Shown here: piece after piece, positions 11,551-41,514 of the stretch
Layout of the letters: every line of letters begins with the position of its first letter
Position numbering within the stretch: position 1 is the first letter of the stretch
Source: Synaphobranchus kaupii
Taxonomy: Eukaryota > Chordata > Actinopteri > Anguilliformes > Synaphobranchidae
Assembly: GCA_029718625.1 (NCBI GenBank)
Contig: CM056377.1
Coordinates: 35,736,844-35,800,843, forward strand
DNA length: 64,000 nucleotides
Direction: 5' to 3'
Program-made: the position numbers and the translations under genes
Notes under the pieces: generated by a model
Database searches by the model: none
Told to the model about the DNA's origin: nothing
The model's input: only the letters and a program-made list of their open reading frames with translations

Positions 11551-12279
11551 GAAGAGACAATCTCAGACAGAGAGGTAAGCACTCTCACATTCACCTCAGC
11601 ACTGCCCCCTGAAGGAATCCCAATGTTACTAGAGCCCTGATTCTTCACAGAAAAGTGCAGTTCCAGAGAAAGGAATGTCCTGATTTGACCTTTCTGCAGC
11701 TCACAGTATTTGTTCTTGCCTAAAATATAAAATCCAGTGTGCAGTGCCCGAGTGGCAGAACCCATCCAATTAACTACAAGTCAAGTCAATGCTGTACATC
11801 ATAAAGAAATTGGAGGGTTCTTTACAAGTAGAGGACACAAGCAGTGGTTTTTAAAGTCACTGATGAGGAACACAATCTGAAGCCTTTAATGTAGTACGTC
11901 TAGTTATATGTCACTGAGAAACAAAACAATATTTAATGTATCAGGTGGTGGGTTACAATCGTGTTCAGAGGACTGATCATAGTCCACGGACTCACACAAA
12001 TACCCTATAGGGTGTTAAATGTGCACCACAATTTTTGCTGTGAGGAAAAAATGTACAGGCCAAGGATGGGAGGCAAACGCTGCTGACTGACAAATGTGTG
12101 AGTGTACACACACAGAAAACCAGACACAACCCCTACTCTGATCAGTACATCAGGTAGGTATCTGTCATTGCGCACAGAAAAGTGCGCTAAATGCTGTGGG
12201 TGCGGGACGTACCTGAAGGTTTTTGTTCTTGGGGTTAACTCTTTTTCTTTCATTGCTTTCCTTTTATCTCACATTTCAT

Positions 12280-12348
12280 GTGAAGCATATTGAGTTGCAA
12301 TTGCAGTATGAAATGTGCCATATAAGTAAAATGTGATTGATTGATTGC
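12280..12348 (+). mobile_element. 3' tail of a LINE (L2-like) or SINE partner
   Basis: The block starting gtgaagcatattgagttgc, followed by tatgaaatgtgccatataag and ending in gattgattgattg, has the layout of the conserved 3' end of fish L2-type retroposons: a gtgaagcactttgagt-like core, a tgctatataa-like stem, and short tandem terminal repeats. Only the tail is present, as expected for 5'-truncated insertion. The extent upstream is uncertain. Confidence 0.55.
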
Positions 12349-14281
12349 ATACAATCAATAAAAAACATAATTTACTGTACCCACAAAGAAAACAGCTTCC
12401 GTAGCACTATATAATTATTTAATAATTATATTTTAAAAATGTGACAATATTTGCACTCATTTTATGTTTATTGACAATGTTCACCATAACGGAGTCACAA
12501 AGTATTGTTAAAAGTTCATAGATTTTTTTTAAATTAGATGCATGTATTTACCTTTATAACAATGTCAGCTTAAAATTAATAGTATGCTGTTTACAGTGTA
12601 TGACTCTACAATGCTTCTGAAGGCTTATTTTGTGCCAAGCTCAACGAATAGACCACCATCCGCTATGCAGTAAACAAGAGCAAAATAAAATCTATTTTTT
12701 TAACTAGCAAAAGATCCCCAAAGATTAAACACAGGCATCTGTATCTCTTGTATCTGTCGTTAATTAGCAGAAAATCAAAGACGGCTGTTTGTGGAGATGA
12801 ACAACAGGGAGTTATCTATTAGCATAACCACGTTTAGTCTGCTTAATTGTGCTTCTTGTTCTGTGAGTCATGTTCAAGAGCTAGCAAATTCAAAGGGTGG
12901 ATTTATGAAAAGGCACACATAATGGGAGGTTAAATTGATTAGCAGAATCCTACAATGATTATATATTTATTTAGGACAGAAACCTCAGAATCTGTATCAC
13001 CAAGCAAGCCTCATTACTCCTCAGCATGTGTATGTAAAGAAGTAGCAGGTGCTATCCCATAAAGTACTCAAATGTGTATTGTAATTTTTCACAACTGAAT
13101 AGGTTATTTTGAGAAGCTTGGAGCAACACCTCGAATTGATTTATGATTAAATATTAATTTAAAAGGAACATGGAGACGCAGTACTGATTAACGCTTTTGA
13201 AAACTGAGTGAATTGTAACACAATGTATAATAAATACTGCCAGGCACGTAATGATACACGTATTTGTAAAGTGAGAAATTATCATGACTGTCATTGTGGG
13301 GGAGAGGGTTACATTTATAAACATAGCAAAACAATAATTATGGAAAAAAGGTGTCTCCTGTTAATTGGTCTCATTGTATTATTACAAATTAAACACACTA
13401 AGCACTCGGCAGACTGTGGCAAACACATTCCCAGATAGTACAATTACATAAAAATTCAAATAATTAGAATTTTGTAATTAAATTGTGGCCACTGCAATTT
13501 TTATATTCTTCTTATAACCTGGTGAAAAACAAAAGTATAAGAAGACAACAGAACATAGTCATGGATGTCTTTCACGAAAATGTGTGAATGTAATTATCGT
13601 TGTTTCTAATCTTCTCAGGTGCCAGTTGTCAGACCGTCACACACATTTAATGTAAATGCTAAATTAAATGATGAACCAGATGTTCTCTTAAGAGTAAATT
13701 CTATGTTTCTATGTGAGATAGTCAAAAGTGGACACAAATTGACCACAGTGAAAAAAGTGAAATACCTTGAATCAGATACCACAGACTTGTAGGCAAGAGC
13801 TCCCTCTATTGGCGATTTCTTCAGTGGATGAATGAGCAATCTCCTCGAGTCTCTATTGAGGGAAAAAGAATGTTGGATGTAGCCAAACAGACCATTGCTA
13901 ATGCTTCTCCACAACATCTAAATTGCTGCCATAAATGTTGATTACAACAGAATATGCTCTATAATATGCGCATGTGTGCTGTACCTTCTGATCACAGTAT
14001 TCAGTTCAATAGTCCACAAACTTGTATTTCCTAGTAGTGCATCAGAAAATGTATAGCTTGTTGGATCACGAGCTGGTCTTAGTCAGTGGTTTTCATTTGT
14101 AGCCTACTCAGCGCTTATTGATCAATTAAAGCAACGGATAACAGTTTGCTCTTTCCATTTGGTTTCGTGGGCCTGAATTGGTTACAATCGAAAACAAAAA
14201 CTCGCAGAGCCCACAGTTCTCCAGGGTTTGGTGACTGTTGGCCGATATAATAACAGAGGGGAAATGAATCTTTGCCAGAAC
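12349..14281. other. AT-rich non-coding sequence
   Basis: No gene is supported. The stretch 12740-12960 has dense homeodomain-like TTAATTAG and TAATTA-type cores and could be a conserved non-coding element, but this cannot be tested without alignment. Confidence 0.35.
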
Positions 14282-14937
14282 TGTTACGTTTCTCCCAACT
14301 GGTATGGACCCAAACGCAAGACTCGGAGACGGACTCATAATAAGCTCCAGCGGAGCACTTTAAGGCAAGCAAACAATGAAGAGGGAGAGCAAGGTGAGGG
14401 TCTGGATACGGGGTTGGCGATAACCAGGGGCAGATGATGGTCAGGGAAAACAGGGGAAGAGCTGGGCGAATGGCAGACAACCGGTAACAGACAGGAAGCA
14501 GGGTTGGCGAGGGCAATGGCAGAGTAGGGAATGCAGGCTGGTAGGTAACTGGAAAAGGCAGACTTGACACGTTAGCAAAACACAACAGACAATGGCCGCG
14601 TAACAAGCGCAACAAACATGACTTGACGTAACGAACTGGCAAAGAGACGAACAGAGAAGAGAACATAAATAGGGAGACTTGATGAGTAAAGCGTGCGGAA
14701 TATATGCGAGAATGAATGAGCTAACGAGAGTGAGTGTGGAATGCGAACAAGGAAGGCGAGTGATAGGCTGGGAGATTAAGAGAGGGGAATGAGGAAACGA
14801 GAGGGAAACCACGCCCAGCCTGCACAACACGAAAGACAGACAGGGGTAAAAGTAAAAACATGACATGAAACCAGATGAATGGGGAACACATGGAGAACAA
14901 TAGGAAAGTGGACTGGAAGGGAGCGGCGGACATAACA
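14282..14937 (-). mobile_element. Solo LTR, Gypsy-like
   Basis: The 656-bp segment begins TGTTACG and ends CATAACA, giving the TG...CA ends and the short inverted TGTTA/TAACA of an LTR. On the minus strand it contains a TATTTATG TATA-like box near 14668 and, near its 3' end, the stretch GAGTCCGTCTCCGAGTCTTG followed by GTTTGGGTCC, which resembles the R/U5 ends of fish Ty3/Gypsy LTRs. No gag-pol or second LTR is adjacent, so it is a solo LTR from recombination. Two overlapping long minus-strand ORFs here (183 and 170 codons) are by-products of its composition. The flanking duplication is unclear (aac on both sides). Confidence 0.6.
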
Positions 14938-17900
14938 AACTATTCGTTTTCAAAGTTTCATTAGTAGGCCTAGAATTATTATTATTATTATTTTAGCAAT
15001 GCCTTAGGTCTAGGCTTGTATAATAAGAAATGTATAATAAGAAATGGCTTATTCTAGTAGAATGTGTAGGCTTATAGCTACATGCAACGTGTATAAACTT
15101 GTAATTACAAGATAATACACCACCTGAAAATGTTGCTTTATCTTCCTGTAACAGATTACACTTGTTAGTAGTCTACTGTTGGGAAATGGCCGATTCTTCC
15201 AACAAAGGCAGCAGAGTCGTTAATCCTCATGATACTACTGACCTCTCATTCGCTATTTGGATCCTGGCCTACTAAAGCTCTTCAACAACAGAGATTAACA
15301 CTACTGCTGCGGCTTACAGTTTAATCATTCCACCGTGTTCATAGCGATGAGGCGGATATTGTTTATGATTCAACCATCGATTTCCTCATTTTGTTATTGA
15401 CTCCCCCCATTTCAAACGCACTATGCAACACTTAAGGAGCCCCGGAGCTTTCGTATCTCCAGAGACTACACTAAAATAACAGGAGCACGCAGCCAGCCAG
15501 ATAAAATAACGCACTGTAAATTATGCATCTAAGAATGTTGATCTAGCCTCGGGGCTCTTTTCTCTCCCCACAGAACTGTATTTGAACCATATCTAGTAAT
15601 ACAAACACGACTGTTTGGCCACTTAAACTGACTGAAATAGTGAAATTCCTTTATCACAACAGTAAAATAGTTATCTACTCATGATCCGAGTGCACACGTC
15701 ACGCTCCCATACATACAACAACTTCCAACGGTGAAGGGTTTTGCGTCCGTCCGTAGCCTACTAGTTTTATAGGCTAATTATGAGCAACATAACCTAAATC
15801 TATTAGTTCAAAGCGTTCCTGCCAAACAAATAGAAGTATTAGGCTATATTCTGTAGGCCTATTCTGGTAGGCTACGTCTCAAAAGTAATTTGTACAAGGT
15901 TTACATAAATTGACAGGGCTTTTTCAATTTGTGAAAATTGAAATGTTAGAGACGTCTAACAGAAAATGCAGTTCCCATCTGTAGTCAATATAGGAAGAGA
16001 GATATGGCCAATTTCTTCCCAGCTCTCGCTCGGTGCCCTGCTGTATACAACACCTGAAACGCCAGGCCCATAATTGATACTGTCAAGAAATCAATCAAAG
16101 CAATTGATAGTGTACAAGCTTAACGGCGCATTGCATTGCGACCGTCCCTAAAACGTTTCATAATCAATTTCAGTTCAAATTAAGAATCGGGAGGTAGTGG
16201 GTCGATGAAGAGATCAATAAGCAAGTTTCATTTGAAAATTATCAGTGGTTCCTGAAGTATATGCACATATGAAAGTGTGTGGAAGACGTCTACACACGTC
16301 TACAGTTGATCTTTATATTAAGCACATACAGAAGTATTATTTTATAAGATCCACAGCTGGTTCTTGCTTAGGCTATTCTACGGAGAATGATGGAGATTAG
16401 GAATTATCAAGAATTTGGAAAACGATCATTAATGTTTTAATGACCTAGTACAAAATAAAATGCAAATAATAAACCTCTGATAAATCGTAGACATTTTACA
16501 GAACAGCAAAAGGCAACAGTACAAAGAACGGAAAGACACAGGAATAAGGAAACTTGTTTTTTTTTTTATTCACATATCTTTCTACTGCACTATGTTATGA
16601 TTTAACATAAGCGTCACCCACCGCTATTTCCTATGTTGATCGTTAAACGTTTTGTACAGAATACAAAAGATCAATACGTATATGATGAAGCAATGAGATG
16701 ATTGTGTATTAGCTTAGGGCTTATTGTCAATCTTTGGCCAGTATGGCCACTTCAAAATATACAAGGCATGTTTACACAGTTCTAAAGGGGGGAACAAACC
16801 GACAACTTTGAACATTCGTAAAGCATTAACACTTCTGAAAAAGCAGTTAAATACAGAGTATGGTTAAAAAAGGAATATACTGTAATTACTGCCAACTCGG
16901 GCACGACACAAACACAATGTCAGTACCATTGACAAAACTGTATTCTGCATTTTATACTTCATAGAAACTAAACGTCAAACATGGAGAAAACAAATCTGTT
17001 ATATACACTGAGGTAAAAACACATTGGTCTTTAGAGGAGGTATGTTTTTTTGATTTTCTCAACTTGTGTCAGCTTATTTTTCCATTTCATGTTTTAACAT
17101 GTTCAAATTTATTTCTAAAGCAAAGCGATGCAACATCACATGCAGTGCATCATTCTAGGTGAGGGTCAATTAAAAGTCAAACTTAGGCACTAAAAATGCA
17201 ATAAAGCTTTCTTCTATCTGTACACAATGGTCTAACTACAGCAGCCAAATGAACCAATGAAAAGCCCCTCATGCCTTAAAGCAAATTGCACCCTTTTGAG
17301 ACCTGAACCGTCCTTTCCCCCACAAAATAGTTAAAAATCACACGTTTAATTGGCAACACTGCATTTTTGAGGGTCCTTAGGTTTGGTCCTCATAGGCCAC
17401 CATCTCTCAAGGTTTTAGGCCTTCCTTCAAGAACATGATCTCGGGAAATGGGCTTAATTCAAACAGATAATTAAACTGAGCGATTAAGCCTTGTGTTGAA
17501 AGAAAGCCTAATGACCCAGTGGCCCTAAAATTTGCATAAATATAGGCAAGGGATGTTTGCAGTCTGGAGCGCCATCCACTCATATTTGTAAAATTATTCA
17601 ATTATGTAAATTGTGCTCTAGTTTGCCGCATACCTTGGGAATGTTGGACCATTTCTAAATGTCTGTCAGGAGCACCATGCAGATGATTTGTTGCATATTT
17701 TGACAACAGACTCGTAAACCCTCACAGAAACCTCCCACTAATGCTCCTGGCAGCTCTCCACTGCCAACCCGTGAATAGCCCCTTATATCACATAAGCCAA
17801 CTCAATGAATTTAGCCCTGCACTCAGTGCACTGTGGTACATTTCTGAACATTTCTGAAAGAAAAGATGCATATTACAAGAAGCCCAATTTATTTTATAGA

Positions 17901-18674
17901 CCGGACCTTCCAAGGGTTTGAGTGGTGGAAAGTACTGGACATCTGATCATATATTTACTTTACACATCATTACGTTTGCAAGGTTTGGGTCATGATAGGG
18001 TAAGGCCCTCCCCAAGTGGCTTACAAAACAGATGGACATTCGATTTGAATTTGCCCGCTACCCCAAGTCTCCCAACATCAGGGCAGCGCTGGACAAAACT
18101 GAGACGACACTGTGTTTGACATTGAAAGGGCGCCGGTACCAGCTGGTGAGACAGACTCGATGAGTTCATTGTGGGAGACACCATTAAGACTGCTCATGAT
18201 TCCCATTTTATGAAAACCAGATGAGATAAGATATGGTTGTCATTAGTCAAAGCTGGTGCGGTGGCTGTTGAGGCCATAGTTAATCCTGGATGTCACAAAA
18301 ATACCTGGATGTGTATGCTTTCAGCATGGTTACCTTTGATTTTGTAACTAAAGGCTGCTGGTGATTTTAAGACGGCAATGCAATAAAGAAAAAGGATAAC
18401 GGCTAAGTCATGACTAGGACAGCACTGCAAAGTTATCAAACGTCATGTCACAGAGAGCGAGGCTGACCTTGCTACTGCTTCCTCCTCAGAATAATATCAG
18501 AAAGACTCATTCCAAATTATTATTATTTTTTTTGTTCAACAAGTATTATAGCAGCAACATCCAGTCCCCTCTCTTACAGTGGGCTAGCTCTCACTTTATA
18601 CAGACAATTTCACTGCTGACCTTTTTTTTTTTTTAAAGACACAAAACCTCCAGTCTGACATACAATACTTTTTT
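14938..18674. other. Sequence downstream of tgfbr1, possible further 3' UTR
   Basis: No coding exon is visible. From about 16560 upward the minus strand reads like 3' UTR. An AATAAA followed by an A-run at about 16555-16570 could be a distal poly(A) site for tgfbr1 or the end of another transcript. Stretches such as 16050-16200 and 17440-17600 look like conserved non-coding DNA (ATTA cores, mixed composition), but only alignment could show that. Confidence 0.3.
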
Positions 18675-18691
18675 TTTTTCTATACACAGGT

Positions 18692-18697
18692 TTTAAT
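18692..18697 (-). terminator. Candidate poly(A) signal ATTAAA
   Basis: On the minus strand ATTAAA is followed 10-20 nt later by an 11-base A-run. This is the second most common vertebrate poly(A) hexamer. The genomic A-run weakens the inference, because it can prime cDNA falsely. Confidence 0.4.
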
Positions 18698-20884
18698 GCA
18701 CTACACTTTGGAGATTTACAATTTCAACATGTAACAAATCAATCACATATTTTCATGGCACGCTATTTTTCCAAGAGAAATAATATTTTTAATAACGGGC
18801 AAACTTGTAATTCTGCCAAATATTCTACCAATCATATATATAAGGGAGGGGGTAATTGCTACCTCTGGGGATACTTATTAACTTGATGCATTTGAAGTTG
18901 GAGCCATTTCAAATGGCCACTAAGTCAAAGAACTTCATGGTACATTTTGCAAGCGTTTAAAAGATGTAAACTCAATCACAGAGCTTGCCAGAATGTATTT
19001 TGTCCCCTTTTTGTTCCTGTACAGACAGTCAACAAAAGGGAAAACTGTAGCAGCACGGAGGCCATTGCAATGCAGTCAGAGATTCAACATCAAAATGGGA
19101 ATATTACATACGACCATATTACCACACATTTATGCATTAGAATGCTTTGCACAAGTGCACTTATTGCTAACTGGAATAAGAGCAAAGGTTGTGTCTCCAC
19201 CCTCCATGATATACATGTATTTTCCTGAACACAACAGCATACACCTATAACCATAGGCATAGCTTTGGGGGGGGGGGGGGGGGGGGTATTGGTGGTACAC
19301 GTCTCCCTCAGTTTATGAAGGGACATCTTTCATCATCTACGCAACTCTGATGAGTAAAATATTTCAGTTCCAGCCGCATTTGGAAAAAAAAGTAATTAAA
19401 ACTTCCAATTTGAAAAATGTTCAGCTCTTGAAAAAATGTAATTAAATTTAAAAAATTGCATTTTCGGTGCCCATTTTCACATTTTATGATTTGACTGGTG
19501 TTGGAATGGAAGCTGAAGTACTGACGGAGGTCAGAGAATGCGGTGTTTTTTTAATTAAAGCAGGAGGTTCTAAACCTGAGCATGGGGGAGATGCAGACCA
19601 AAGAAGAACAGCTTGACGTTGCAATAATGCCTAAGCAGCAACCCTCTTACTAGGAAGCAACTTAGTTGTGGTCCATGTGCCACATCCATAATAAATTTGG
19701 TAGTAAGAAGTAATTAGTATGTCGTGTTGTTCACAGTGCCATGCCCTATCCTTTGAGGGACCCTAAGCAGGATTTGATTTGGGGGGCCCCCTCAACCCTC
19801 CCACCTGATAAATAATATTTTAGAAAAATTAGGGGTACTCCCAGCAGTCGCAAGGCCCTAAGCAGCCACTTATGACACCTATTGGGTCGGCTCTGGTTAT
19901 CCCACCCTTTGTATCGGAGTATACACAGTCATCTCTCAGTGCCCTTTCAGTGTTCTTCTTGTCAAGTTTGTACAAGCAGCTCATGCTTGGCAGAATGAAT
20001 TTCTTCACTACCAAGGTGAGTAATCGTATAGTGGTGTACAATATTTTTCTCTGCGCAAAATATTGTGCTCCTGTCAACTCTGCACTGAGTGGAAGAATGA
20101 ATTGTAATTTATAAAATGAATTCTCAACCAGAGTATAAAATTAAATTACCGTAATGGCCAAAATGATGATGCCTCTTAATATAGTCTACTGCATTCTGGG
20201 ATATTTGCTTAGTATAAATGTGACATCATTACCCAATTTATCTTGCTGTGAGTAGCGGCAGCTAGACTGACATCACAGCAGAGAGAAGAAAACGAGGCTA
20301 ATGAATGAGCTTGTTAACAGCAAATAAGCACGAAAAATCCAAATTTCCATTTTCCATGTAAATTAGACCTTCACCAGTCGTGAAAACAATAAACCACTGC
20401 TCAGACAAACAAAATAAAAAGTTCCAGTCTGAATATTCATTTATCACGCATCTGTGTGGTAATGTGGTTCCCCAATTTGTTAGAAATATAAATGTTTACA
20501 TCTGGAGCTACATTTACCATTTCCTTATACATGTTTAGAATACGGTAGCTACTTTAATAGAATTTCATCTTTTTACAAAAACAAAAAAAACACACAAACC
20601 TGAAGCCTTTCCATTGGTCCCTTAAGGCTTACACAAATTAAACATGAAGTAGTCCATATGTAACAGCTGTGTTTTTTAATGTACATTCTAGTAGAAAAAG
20701 TTGCCACAAACGTTGGAAAACATATGGCTTAGTAAATATCCATTTGCTATATCTCAATGAACATACCTCAATGTCTTAAATTAGACCTTTGTACAACGGA
20801 TTAATATATGCACACAAAGAATAACGCAACAACAATAGTAATGCATGTTTTTAGAGCAACTTGGAAATGCTTTTGCGGTTTCTG

Positions 20885-21240
20885 CAGACGCCTCAGTCTG
20901 GCTGAGGCCCTGGCTTCGTCAGTTTTTTGGATATGATTGCGTTCCGTTGTGAGGGACGGACGGGGGCGAGGTTACCCCCGACGTCGCCACGTGGATGAGG
21001 ATGAGCCGGAGTGGAAGAGCGGAGGCTCGGCGACGGTCCCCGACGCCCGCGTCGCGCGCGCTCCTCCCTTGTGCATAAGACTGCTTCGCGTGGCCGCCGT
21101 GCGGAGGAAGCCCCTCCAAACGAACGATGAGAGCACCTTCAGGGGATTCTCGCGCGCGCGCGCGCGGACCGCCGGGTCCGGAGGCCGACGAAGGGCAGTG
21201 GCACTTTCTGGCAACACCTGGCTTGGAAGGCATGGTCGAA
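20885..21240. other. GC/CpG-rich block within the proposed 3' UTR
   Basis: A roughly 350-bp block is rich in CG (ccgacgtcgccacg, ccgacgcccgcgtcgcgcgcg, cgcgcgcgcgcgcg). A CpG island in a 3' UTR is unusual and might mark an antisense promoter. The alternating CG run at about 21151-21166 could form Z-DNA. Open frames here come from the GC content. Confidence 0.45.
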
Positions 21241-22112
21241 GTACAGAGCAGTAAAATATACAAAATATATATTTATATTGCATACGTCACAGCATGTTTG
21301 CCAAGACTGAATGAGGTCGTGTCCAGTTTGTTTGCAAAAATCATAATGAGTAAGTTACGCCGATCTGCGAAACACTTGTGAAAGAGGACCAGAGTTGGTG
21401 GTGAAAGAGGACCAGAGTTGGTGGTGGTGGTGGGGGGGGGGGGGGTCTGCAATACATTCTCAAGAGACAATCCAATGGCAAACGATCGTCTCTTGAAGGC
21501 ATAAAATTAATTAAAATGCACATTGCGTACCTGACACTACACACAAAATGAAACTGTTCGTTCTGTTCTTGAGGAACACTGTCCTTCAATGCAACAGGCC
21601 CTTCCGCCGCATCAAGTTAGGTGACTTTTCTTGACAATAAACAATGTCACCCAAGCGTTAAGACCAATAACATATTTTTTTTGATCCATTGTCCTTCTCA
21701 GGTTTCTCAGGGAGGTTAAATAGTTGCAGTTAAGAACGGGCGGTAGCTTATAGCAGACTGCGAAAGTTCTGGGGAGGGAGGGGGGGGGGGGGGGGGGGGG
21801 TGAAAGCACGCCCAAATTCACAGACACCATCAGCGAGAGAAGGGGTTTGTGGGGGGCGGGGCGGTAGTGTGGAGGTTGTGCGTGACGGACAGGGCAGCAC
21901 TCCGCATCGCGGCCTTCCTGCGTTGCGAGATCTGGCCGCGGTCGCCTTGGCGAGGTACGACGCGCCCTTTCAGAGTCCTGCGAACCCAGGGTGTCGGGGA
22001 AAAAAAAAACAAACATTTACAAAAGAAAATGTCCGCCGTCCCCGCTTTCTTCTACTTCAGCGAAGAGGGGCGAGCCGGAGGACGCGGCGTAGGAGAGGTG
22101 AGGTCCGCGGCC

Positions 22113-38907
<16,795 letters not shown>

Positions 38908-40842
38908 CTGAGAGAGAGAACGGGAAAGAGACAAAAGGTCTTAATTGTACTACAAAATCTTCCCACTTACAAAATGATAAAGGTTGTTGCATTTAACATT
39001 CAGTTATGGTATTGTATTTTCTACCAATTTAGTATCCAATTGAACCCTATGTTATTCAATTCCCCCCGTGTAGCAACCGCTTGAGAATCGCATCTAAACA
39101 ACCCTGTCAGCTGGTAGTAGGAAGGAGGGCGCCACATCCTCTGCGGGGCGCGACTTCTCGAGCTCCTGACCGTGATTCCAACTTGCCCAGGGCTGTTATG
39201 TGCATGATGATTCTCGCCCCCCCTCCTCCCCCCACCCCCCCCGCGGAATGTAACTGCACAGACGGAAAGTACCTCCGCAGCGGCTATTCTGCTCAACTAC
39301 TTCTTCCAGTAATATGGAAACTTAGTTGCAAGTTGCAATTGAGCTATAATGCGAAACCTCGGCATCAGCCAACATGGGCGCTCAAATATCGGTTATTGAT
39401 ATCCACCAGCACATTTCCATATCCTGCACTCCTAATTAAAACCATTGCTTATGCGCTGCAGTTGGGGACATCTGGTTAGCAAAACATGGAAAAGAAACAA
39501 ATGCGTTTAAAGAAATTCGGTCTTTTGCTACGGTTTGCGGATGCCATTCAAGAGGCTCCCTTTTCCGGGTAGGCTGCGGCAATAACCGCTACAGACTTGA
39601 ATGACGCCAGTAGAGACGGGACGCGAGGCCGCGACGACGAACGGTTTTCTTCATACAACCTTCTGTTAAACGGCGAGATGCAAATTTGCTCTGGAACACA
39701 GGACCTGTGGGAGACAGCTCTCTTCCCCCGCAAAGAAAACATACTGAACACAAACCAGCGCAGCATCTCTGAGGGGGCCTGTAAACTGCCAAAATAAAAA
39801 CGACTCAATCACCAGCCGATTTCAAAGCTACCCCGTGCCGCTTTTCACTAAAGGAGCTCACAGGTATTCAACGCTAGGGAACACCACAGCTGATGCCACC
39901 GGGGGGGAGAGTACATCTCCCATAATCACTAACCGACTGACATCACAATTTTATTTATTTTTTTTATTTTCCAAATGAAGGTACAACAAGAGCATCTCGG
40001 CACAGCAACACCTGGGATTTCAACCTACAACCCCCAAGATGCACCTGGACACCTGGGCTTGGGACACAGAAATGCTGAACAGATACAAACCGAGAGTGTC
40101 AGAGAAAGAAAGATTAAGCAAGAAAGAGCGTGAAAGGGAAAGCGCATGGTATAGGCAAGCCATGGCAACGCTGTGGTACAGAATTCAATAATGCCTTTTT
40201 GGCATGACAATTCCATACTCTCGCACTCAATCTTTCTCCCTCTTTCACTCAACCCAATTGAATTGAATAACGCCATTTCCATGACCGAGTTGAGTGAAGC
40301 CGTAAGAGAGTAAAAGAAATAGCGTCAAACTGTAAAGAGAATGACTGAAAAACTAAGAGGGCAGAATAGCGAGTAAGAATTTGGCTACTGACGAAAACAT
40401 CACGCCCACAAACCGCAGACCACAATTAAGTCCACATGATTATTTGGAAGGTCTAGACTAGGGATTCCTATTTTTCCTGAAAATAAAACATCTCCTGGAA
40501 ATAGACACACGTTTTGCCGGGAATCCCGGAAAACTGGTCTTGTTTTTAAGGCATAAGCTACCAGCAAAAACGCGTTGGTCATATTTCAATAAGCGGGACT
40601 AATTATAACAAGGAAAATATGCATTAACATATGGGGTTCCCAAACGGACAGCTTTAGTGTATTTGGAGTCATTATTAAGCCAAAAGAACACCTTTTATGT
40701 TATTAATAAATATTAGGCAGCACATGATATGAACTGCGGATGCAACTTGAACTTCGCTAGCCGAGGTTCATTGCCTCTGATCAGTCAATATAATATAAGC
40801 AGAGACGGAAGCCATGTTCTGCTAACATTCAGAGTTTACACG
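38908..40842. other. tgfbr1 intron 1 or upstream, no feature
   Basis: No exon 1 candidate was found here. A donor-like GTACTT at about 39283 lacks an upstream start codon in frame. The rest is ordinary non-coding DNA. Confidence 0.5.
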
Positions 40843-41514
40843 TTGTAAATCAGTGGTTCTCAAACTCGGCCCTGAGGCCCCCCTGTGTATGCTGGTTTTC
40901 GTTCCAACCACAATTGCGATCGGAGAATTTTAACAAGCTTAATTTTTCTTAATTGCACTTAAGCCAACTTGTGTCAGAAAATAGCTATGCATGTCATGTA
41001 TAATGAATGTCCCATGTAGAAATTTTGCTTATTGTGCTATATTGCAAACAATTTAATTAAGAGGGGTAACAAAACTGAGCAAATGAAAGGCGGAGGTGAA
41101 TCAATAGGCTCCTAATTGGTGAAAGTCAGGACACATGGCCACAAAAACGAATCATTTGGTTGATAATGAACAATTCAAAGACAACGCAAATTGATAATGA
41201 GCCAAACCTGCATTGTATTAATAAGTTTAAGAGACAAAATTATAAAAGAAACTAAACACGTGTTCAACAACCTAATTAGGAGGATATTGAATCACCTCCA
41301 GTCTTTAATTTGATCAGTTTGTTAACATTTTGTTGTGAATAATGTGAATATGGGACGTTTATTCTGAATGGCATGCCCATAGCCATTCCTCATTTAATGT
41401 CATGAAAAGCACCCAAGTAAGAATAAAGTGCCCGCTTATTAAAATCTTGGTGGTTGGTACGAAGACCAGTATACACAGGCCCCAGTAACGAACTTGAGAA
41501 CCACCGTTGTAAAT
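40843..41514. mobile_element. hAT-like non-autonomous element with perfect 8-bp duplications
   Basis: The 656-bp element (40851-41506) begins CAGTGGTTCTCAAACTC and ends with the inverse of CGGTGGTTCTCAAGTTC. Perfect ttgtaaat duplications lie at 40843-40850 and 41507-41514. There is no transposase. Ends of the CAGTGGTTCTCA type are typical of hAT elements. Confidence 0.92.

Larger units (their letters stand above)
18675..22112 (-). other. tgfbr1: Proposed tgfbr1 3' UTR
   Basis: The sequence follows the stop codon without any splice signal I can see. It ends at a plausible poly(A) site where ATTAAA is followed by CCTGTGTATAG and an A-run. The 3.4 kb length is reasonable, since vertebrate TGFBR1 transcripts have long 3' UTRs. 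It contains U-rich and AU-rich stretches (about 20460-20800), a GC-rich block (20885-21240) and three long C-runs in the sense strand (at 19267, 21432 and 21780). The boundary is inferred. Confidence 0.4.

Noticed and set aside
14115..14953. Two minus-strand ORFs of 183 and 170 codons
   Set aside because: They overlap in different frames inside a solo LTR; the composition explains them.
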